Source: Metabacillus indicus LMG 22858 (GTDB lineage Bacteria; Bacillota; Bacilli; Bacillales; Bacillaceae). Taken from it: a stretch of DNA of 64,000 bases. Numbering within the stretch: position 1 is the first letter of the stretch; the number at the start of each line of letters is the position of its first letter. The notes under the pieces were generated by a model that saw only the letters and a list, made by a program, of their open reading frames with translations, searched no databases and was not told the origin of the DNA. Below, piece after piece: positions 60,644 to 64,000 of this stretch. The stretch lies in contig NZ_JGVU02000002.1 in NCBI RefSeq assembly GCF_000708755.2, forward strand, positions 1,116,001-1,180,000. The letters are read 5' to 3'. The position numbers were made by a program, and so were the translations under genes.

Positions 60644-60668
60644 CAAAAAAAAAAGCCGCATAAGCGGC
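60644..60668 (-). terminator. Terminator after brxB
   Basis: Arms GCCGC and GCGGC with a 4-base loop, followed on the minus strand by ten T. Confidence 0.85.
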
Positions 60669-60671
60669 AGT

Positions 60672-61109
60672 TTAGATTTCTTCGCAATATTGGTCAAATG
60701 CTTCCTGAAGCTTTGCTACAACACTCATCGGGTCATGTCCTTCAATTTCGTGGCGCTCGACCATAGTCATGAGTTTTCCATCTTTTAGCAGGGCAAAAGA
60801 CGGAGATGATGGCGGATAACCCGTAAAAAAGTCTCGGGCGTATGCAGTCGCTTCTTTGTCCTGTCCGGCAAAAACCGTTACAAGTCGGTCCGGGCGTTTA
60901 TCATAATGCACGGAATGCGCAGCTGCCGGTCTGGCAATTCCACCTGCACATCCGCAGACGGAGTTAATCATGACAAGCGTTGTTCCTTCTTTTTTAAACG
61001 TTTCTTCAACATCTTCAGGTGTTTTCAGCTCTGTATAGCCTGCAGCCGTAATCTCTTTTCGTGCCTGAGCCACGACATCGTTCATAAACATATTAAAATC
61101 AATATTCAT
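60672..61109 (-). CDS. brxB: Bacilliredoxin BrxB (YqiW type)
   Basis: 145 residues. Active-site motif [15 protein letters not shown] carries the C-G-C pair of the bacilliredoxin family, which removes bacillithiol from proteins after oxidative stress. ATG 61109 follows AAGGAG by 9 bases; the longer frame to 61133 is not needed. Synteny: in B. subtilis yqiW also lies upstream of yqiX. Confidence 0.95.
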   Translation of the reverse strand: MNIDFNMFMNDVVAQARKEITAAGYTELKTPEDVEETFKKEGTTLVMINSVCGCAGGIARPAAAHSVHYDKRPDRLVTVFAGQDKEATAYARDFFTGYPPSSPSFALLKDGKLMTMVERHEIEGHDPMSVVAKLQEAFDQYCEEI

Positions 61110-61185
61110 TGGTTGCATCTCCTTTATACACACTATACATCTATTCTACCAGTAGATTTTGAAAAAAACTACCTTAATGCAAGAC

Positions 61186-62208
61186 TCACCCTTCTAAAAA
61201 GGCCGTGATCAGCTCTTTGACGCTTCCAGAAACCGGGCGTTTTCCGCTGATGACCTCCTGTTCGAGGACAGGCATCGTTCCTTTAATCGATGGATGCTGA
61301 AAAAAGTGATGCTTAAGCTGTTCCTGAATCATCTCATAGAGCCACTCTTTTTGCTGAAGCTGTCTTCTTTTTTCAAACACGCCGCTTTTCATTGTTGTGT
61401 CCAGAAAAGCCGTGACAGTGTCCCATATTTCTTCGATTCCTTTTTCCTGAATGGCAGAAGCCGTGACAGCTTTTGTTTCCCATCCTCTTGTGTAGGATGT
61501 CAGAAAGTGAAGAATCTGATTATACTCATGCCTTGCTCTCTCTGCATTCTTTACGTTATCTCCATCCGCTTTATTGACGACAACCAGGTCCGGCAGCTCC
61601 ATGATTCCCTTTTTCATCGTCTGAAGCTCGTCACCTGCACCGGTAAGAACGAGGAGAAGGAAAAAATCGACCATTCCTCTGATAGCAAATTCCCCCTGGC
61701 CTACCCCCACTGTTTCGACCAGGATGACGTCATAGCCAGCCGCTTCGCAGACAATGATGGATTCTCTCGTTTTTCTTGTCACTCCGCCCAAAGTTCCGCC
61801 AGACGGGGATGGGCGGATAAAGGCATCCGGATTTCTGGACAGGCGCTCCATTCTTGTTTTATCTCCAAGAATGCTGCCTTTGGACACCTTGCTGCTGGGG
61901 TCGACAGCAAGTACAGCCACCCTGTGGCCCTTTGCGCACAAATACGTTCCGAACGCATCTATGAACGTGCTCTTCCCGGCGCCGGGTACGCCTGTAATCC
62001 CGATCCGGACGGACTTGCTTGTTGTCCGCTGCTGCAGCGCTTCAATCATCTCCTGGGCCGTTTCGAAGTGCTTTTCAGCATTGCTTTCGACGAGCGTAAT
62101 GGCTTGTGCAACCGCGACTTTATTTCCGCTTAGCACGCCGTCTGCATAATCGTTTGCACTCTTTCCCGCAACTCCAGCCTTTTTTCTTCGTTTAGGAGCA
62201 TCGGTCAT
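61186..62208 (-). CDS. meaB: Methylmalonyl-CoA mutase-associated GTPase MeaB
   Basis: 340 residues of the G3E GTPase family: Walker [19 protein letters not shown], switch [28 protein letters not shown] and NKADG. It protects and reloads the B12-dependent mutase. It overlaps the mutase gene by 4 bases (ATGA), so they are coupled. Confidence 0.95.
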   Translation of the reverse strand: MTDAPKRRKKAGVAGKSANDYADGVLSGNKVAVAQAITLVESNAEKHFETAQEMIEALQQRTTSKSVRIGITGVPGAGKSTFIDAFGTYLCAKGHRVAVLAVDPSSKVSKGSILGDKTRMERLSRNPDAFIRPSPSGGTLGGVTRKTRESIIVCEAAGYDVILVETVGVGQGEFAIRGMVDFFLLLVLTGAGDELQTMKKGIMELPDLVVVNKADGDNVKNAERARHEYNQILHFLTSYTRGWETKAVTASAIQEKGIEEIWDTVTAFLDTTMKSGVFEKRRQLQQKEWLYEMIQEQLKHHFFQHPSIKGTMPVLEQEVISGKRPVSGSVKELITAFLEG

Positions 62209-64000
62209 TCTTCTGCTGCCTCATAGCCAAGACGTTCATATACTTTTTCAAGCATGATTTTTGCAGCATTCGGAATCACCGTTCCAGGACCGAAAATAGC
62301 AGATGCACCATTGCTGAGAAGGAATTCGTAATCCTGATACGGAATCACGCCGCCGACAATGACCATGATATCTTCTCTTCCCAAAGCCTTCAGCTCCTGA
62401 ACAAGCTGCGGCAGAAGGGTTTTGTGTCCGGCTGCAAGCGAGCTCATTCCGACGATGTGCACATCATTTTCAACGGCCTGAGCCGCAGTTTCTGCAGGAG
62501 TCTGAAATAAAGGGCCGATGTCAACGTCAAAGCCTAAATCTGCATAAGCGGTGGCAACTACCTTCGCTCCGCGGTCATGTCCGTCCTGACCCATTTTTGC
62601 AATCAGAATACGTGGCCTTCTTCCTTCCAGCTGTGAAAATTCATCGGTCATTCTTCTGACACTTTCGATTTCTTCTTCGTTTGAAAACTCTGAACTGTAG
62701 ACACCGCTTATAGAGCGGATTACTGCCTGATGGCGTTTAGACGCTTTTTCTATTGCGTCTGAAATTTCACCGAGAGTGGCTCTGGCGCGCGCCGCTTCCA
62801 CCGAAAGCTCCAGCAGGTTCCCCTCTCCCGTCTTCACGGCTTCTGTGAGAGCCTGAAGCGCTTGATCCACCTGCTTCTGATCACGTGATGCCTTCAGCAC
62901 TTGGAGTCTCTCAATCTGCTTGCGTCTTACTTCCGTATTATCGATAGAAAGAATCTCAATTGGATCCTCTTCCTCGACTTGATACTTGTTCACGCCGATA
63001 ATCGTTTCTGATCCGGAGTCAATTTTCGCCTGGCGTTTTGCGGCAGCTTCTTCTATTTTCATTTTAGGAAGACCTGTCTCAATCGCTTTTGCCATTCCCC
63101 CGAGATTTTCAACCTCTTCAATGTGTTCCCATGCCTTATCCATCAGCTGCTTAGTCAGTGACTCCACATAATGCGATCCTCCCCAAGGGTCAATCACATC
63201 GCAGATTCCTGTTTCCGCCTGAAGATAAAGCTGGGTATTCCTTGCGATCCGCGCAGAAAAATCAGTAGGCAGGGCAATCGCTTCGTCAAGTGCATTTGTA
63301 TGCAGAGACTGGGTATGGCCCATAGCAGCGGCATGTGCTTCAAGGCATGTCCGGATGACATTATTAAACGGATCCTGTGCAGTCAGGCTCCAGCCGGATG
63401 TCTGTGAGTGTGTCCGTAGTGCGAGCGATTTCGGATTTTTCGGCTCAAACTGTTTGACAATCTGCGCCCACATCAATCTCGCCGCTCTCATTTTGGCCAC
63501 TTCCATAAAATAATTCATGCCGATTGCCCAGAAGAATGACAGCCTCGGCGCAAACTGATCAATTGTAAGACCCGCTTTTAAACCCGTCCGGATGTATTCC
63601 AGGCCGTCAGCAAGCGTATAAGCGAGTTCAATATCCGCAGTAGCCCCCGCTTCCTGCATATGATAGCCCGAAATGCTGATGCTGTTGAACTTCGGCATAT
63701 GCTTTGCGGTGTACTCAAAAATATCCCCTATGATTCTCATGGATGTATCAGGAGGGTAAATATACGTATTTCTCACCATATACTCTTTTAAAATATCATT
63801 CTGAATTGTACCGGCAAGCTTCTCTTTAGAGACACCCTGTTCTTCCGCTGTCACAATATAAAAAGCCATAATCGGAAGCACAGCCCCGTTCATTGTCATC
63901 GACACAGACATCTCATCAAGCGGAATGTCCTGAAAGAGAATTTTCATATCCAGGATCGAGTCAATGGCAACTCCCGCTTTTCCGACATCTCCTTCCACTC
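62205..64000 (-). CDS. scpA: Methylmalonyl-CoA mutase, large subunit, 5' end outside the window
   Basis: 598 residues in view. The barrel part has [20 protein letters not shown] (the R-T-H-x-Q-T-S-G-x-S-L signature) and the C-terminal B12-binding domain with [13 protein letters not shown] (D-x-H-x-x-G) and [14 protein letters not shown]. It converts methylmalonyl-CoA to succinyl-CoA. The N-terminus lies beyond the right edge of the window. Confidence 0.95.
   Translation of the reverse strand, partial: VEGDVGKAGVAIDSILDMKILFQDIPLDEMSVSMTMNGAVLPIMAFYIVTAEEQGVSKEKLAGTIQNDILKEYMVRNTYIYPPDTSMRIIGDIFEYTAKHMPKFNSISISGYHMQEAGATADIELAYTLADGLEYIRTGLKAGLTIDQFAPRLSFFWAIGMNYFMEVAKMRAARLMWAQIVKQFEPKNPKSLALRTHSQTSGWSLTAQDPFNNVIRTCLEAHAAAMGHTQSLHTNALDEAIALPTDFSARIARNTQLYLQAETGICDVIDPWGGSHYVESLTKQLMDKAWEHIEEVENLGGMAKAIETGLPKMKIEEAAAKRQAKIDSGSETIIGVNKYQVEEEDPIEILSIDNTEVRRKQIERLQVLKASRDQKQVDQALQALTEAVKTGEGNLLELSVEAARARATLGEISDAIEKASKRHQAVIRSISGVYSSEFSNEEEIESVRRMTDEFSQLEGRRPRILIAKMGQDGHDRGAKVVATAYADLGFDVDIGPLFQTPAETAAQAVENDVHIVGMSSLAAGHKTLLPQLVQELKALGREDIMVIVGGVIPYQDYEFLLSNGASAIFGPGTVIPNAAKIMLEKVYERLGYEAAEE

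Noticed and set aside
60428-60660. CodY or ArgR box before artP
   Set aside because: The region is very AT-rich, and the best matches to AATTTTCWGAAAATT were too weak to separate from background.

Overview
The window is chromosomal DNA from a Bacillus-like member of the Bacillaceae. Three things point there: strong AGGAGG-type ribosome binding sites with frequent TTG and GTG starts, ordinary rho-independent terminators, and a gene order that follows the yqiX-to-yqjK part of the Bacillus subtilis map (artPQR, yqjA, yqjC, yqjD, a yqjE-type peptidase, polY/dinB, gndA, zwf, rnz). No rRNA, tRNA, CRISPR array, intact insertion sequence or phage module was seen.

Layout. (1) 0-7.6 kb: a partial AlkD-like protein, a phosphotransferase, a CbrC-family protein, small membrane proteins, a methyltransferase, a Nei/Fpg-type DNA glycosylase, a zinc-free L33 paralogue behind a Zur box, a histidine phosphatase and RNase Z. 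(2) 7.7-36.5 kb: an accessory block, nearly all on the minus strand, inserted between rnz and zwf, which are neighbours in B. subtilis. It is a mosaic of short single-gene units: GNAT, VOC and Nudix proteins, a cytidine deaminase, methyltransferases, a PadR/HAAS pair, a two-component system, an Rpn nuclease, orphan immunity proteins (Imm44-like, SMI1/KNR4, Imm53-like), DUF2750 and DUF6584 proteins, an ECF sigma/anti-sigma pair, an ArsR/AHSA1 pair and an FtsX-type ABC exporter. It also holds at least two broken genes. Several units end in related short hairpins just after the stop codon, which gives the block a cassette-like look. (3) 36.6-38.1 kb: zwf. (4) 38.2-46.8 kb: a second accessory stretch with an orphan SMI1 gene, tiny ORFs, an SDR reductase facing an MFS transporter, a ParB-like-fold protein, a 14-TM MFS exporter, a PhnB-like protein and a Pmp3-like peptide. 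(5) 46.9-64 kb: core genes. These are gndA, dinB, a dicarboxylate/amino-acid symporter behind a c-di-AMP (ydaO-type) riboswitch, msrA, an M20 peptidase, the methylmalonyl-CoA genes (carboxylase beta subunit, epimerase, mutase, MeaB), Prli42, an L,D-transpeptidase, YqjA, the arginine ABC transporter and bacilliredoxin.

How the genes work together. Zwf and GndA are the two oxidative pentose-phosphate dehydrogenases, separated here by an insertion. The carboxylase beta subunit, epimerase, mutase and MeaB make a propionyl/methylmalonyl-CoA route to succinyl-CoA, without a biotin-carboxylase subunit in view. BrxB and MsrA repair oxidised thiols and methionine. The most unusual DNA features are a tandem array of about 52-bp units (51643-52178) with interleaved complementarity and an associated 89-bp terminator block duplicated exactly, and the recurrent 3' hairpin families of the accessory block.
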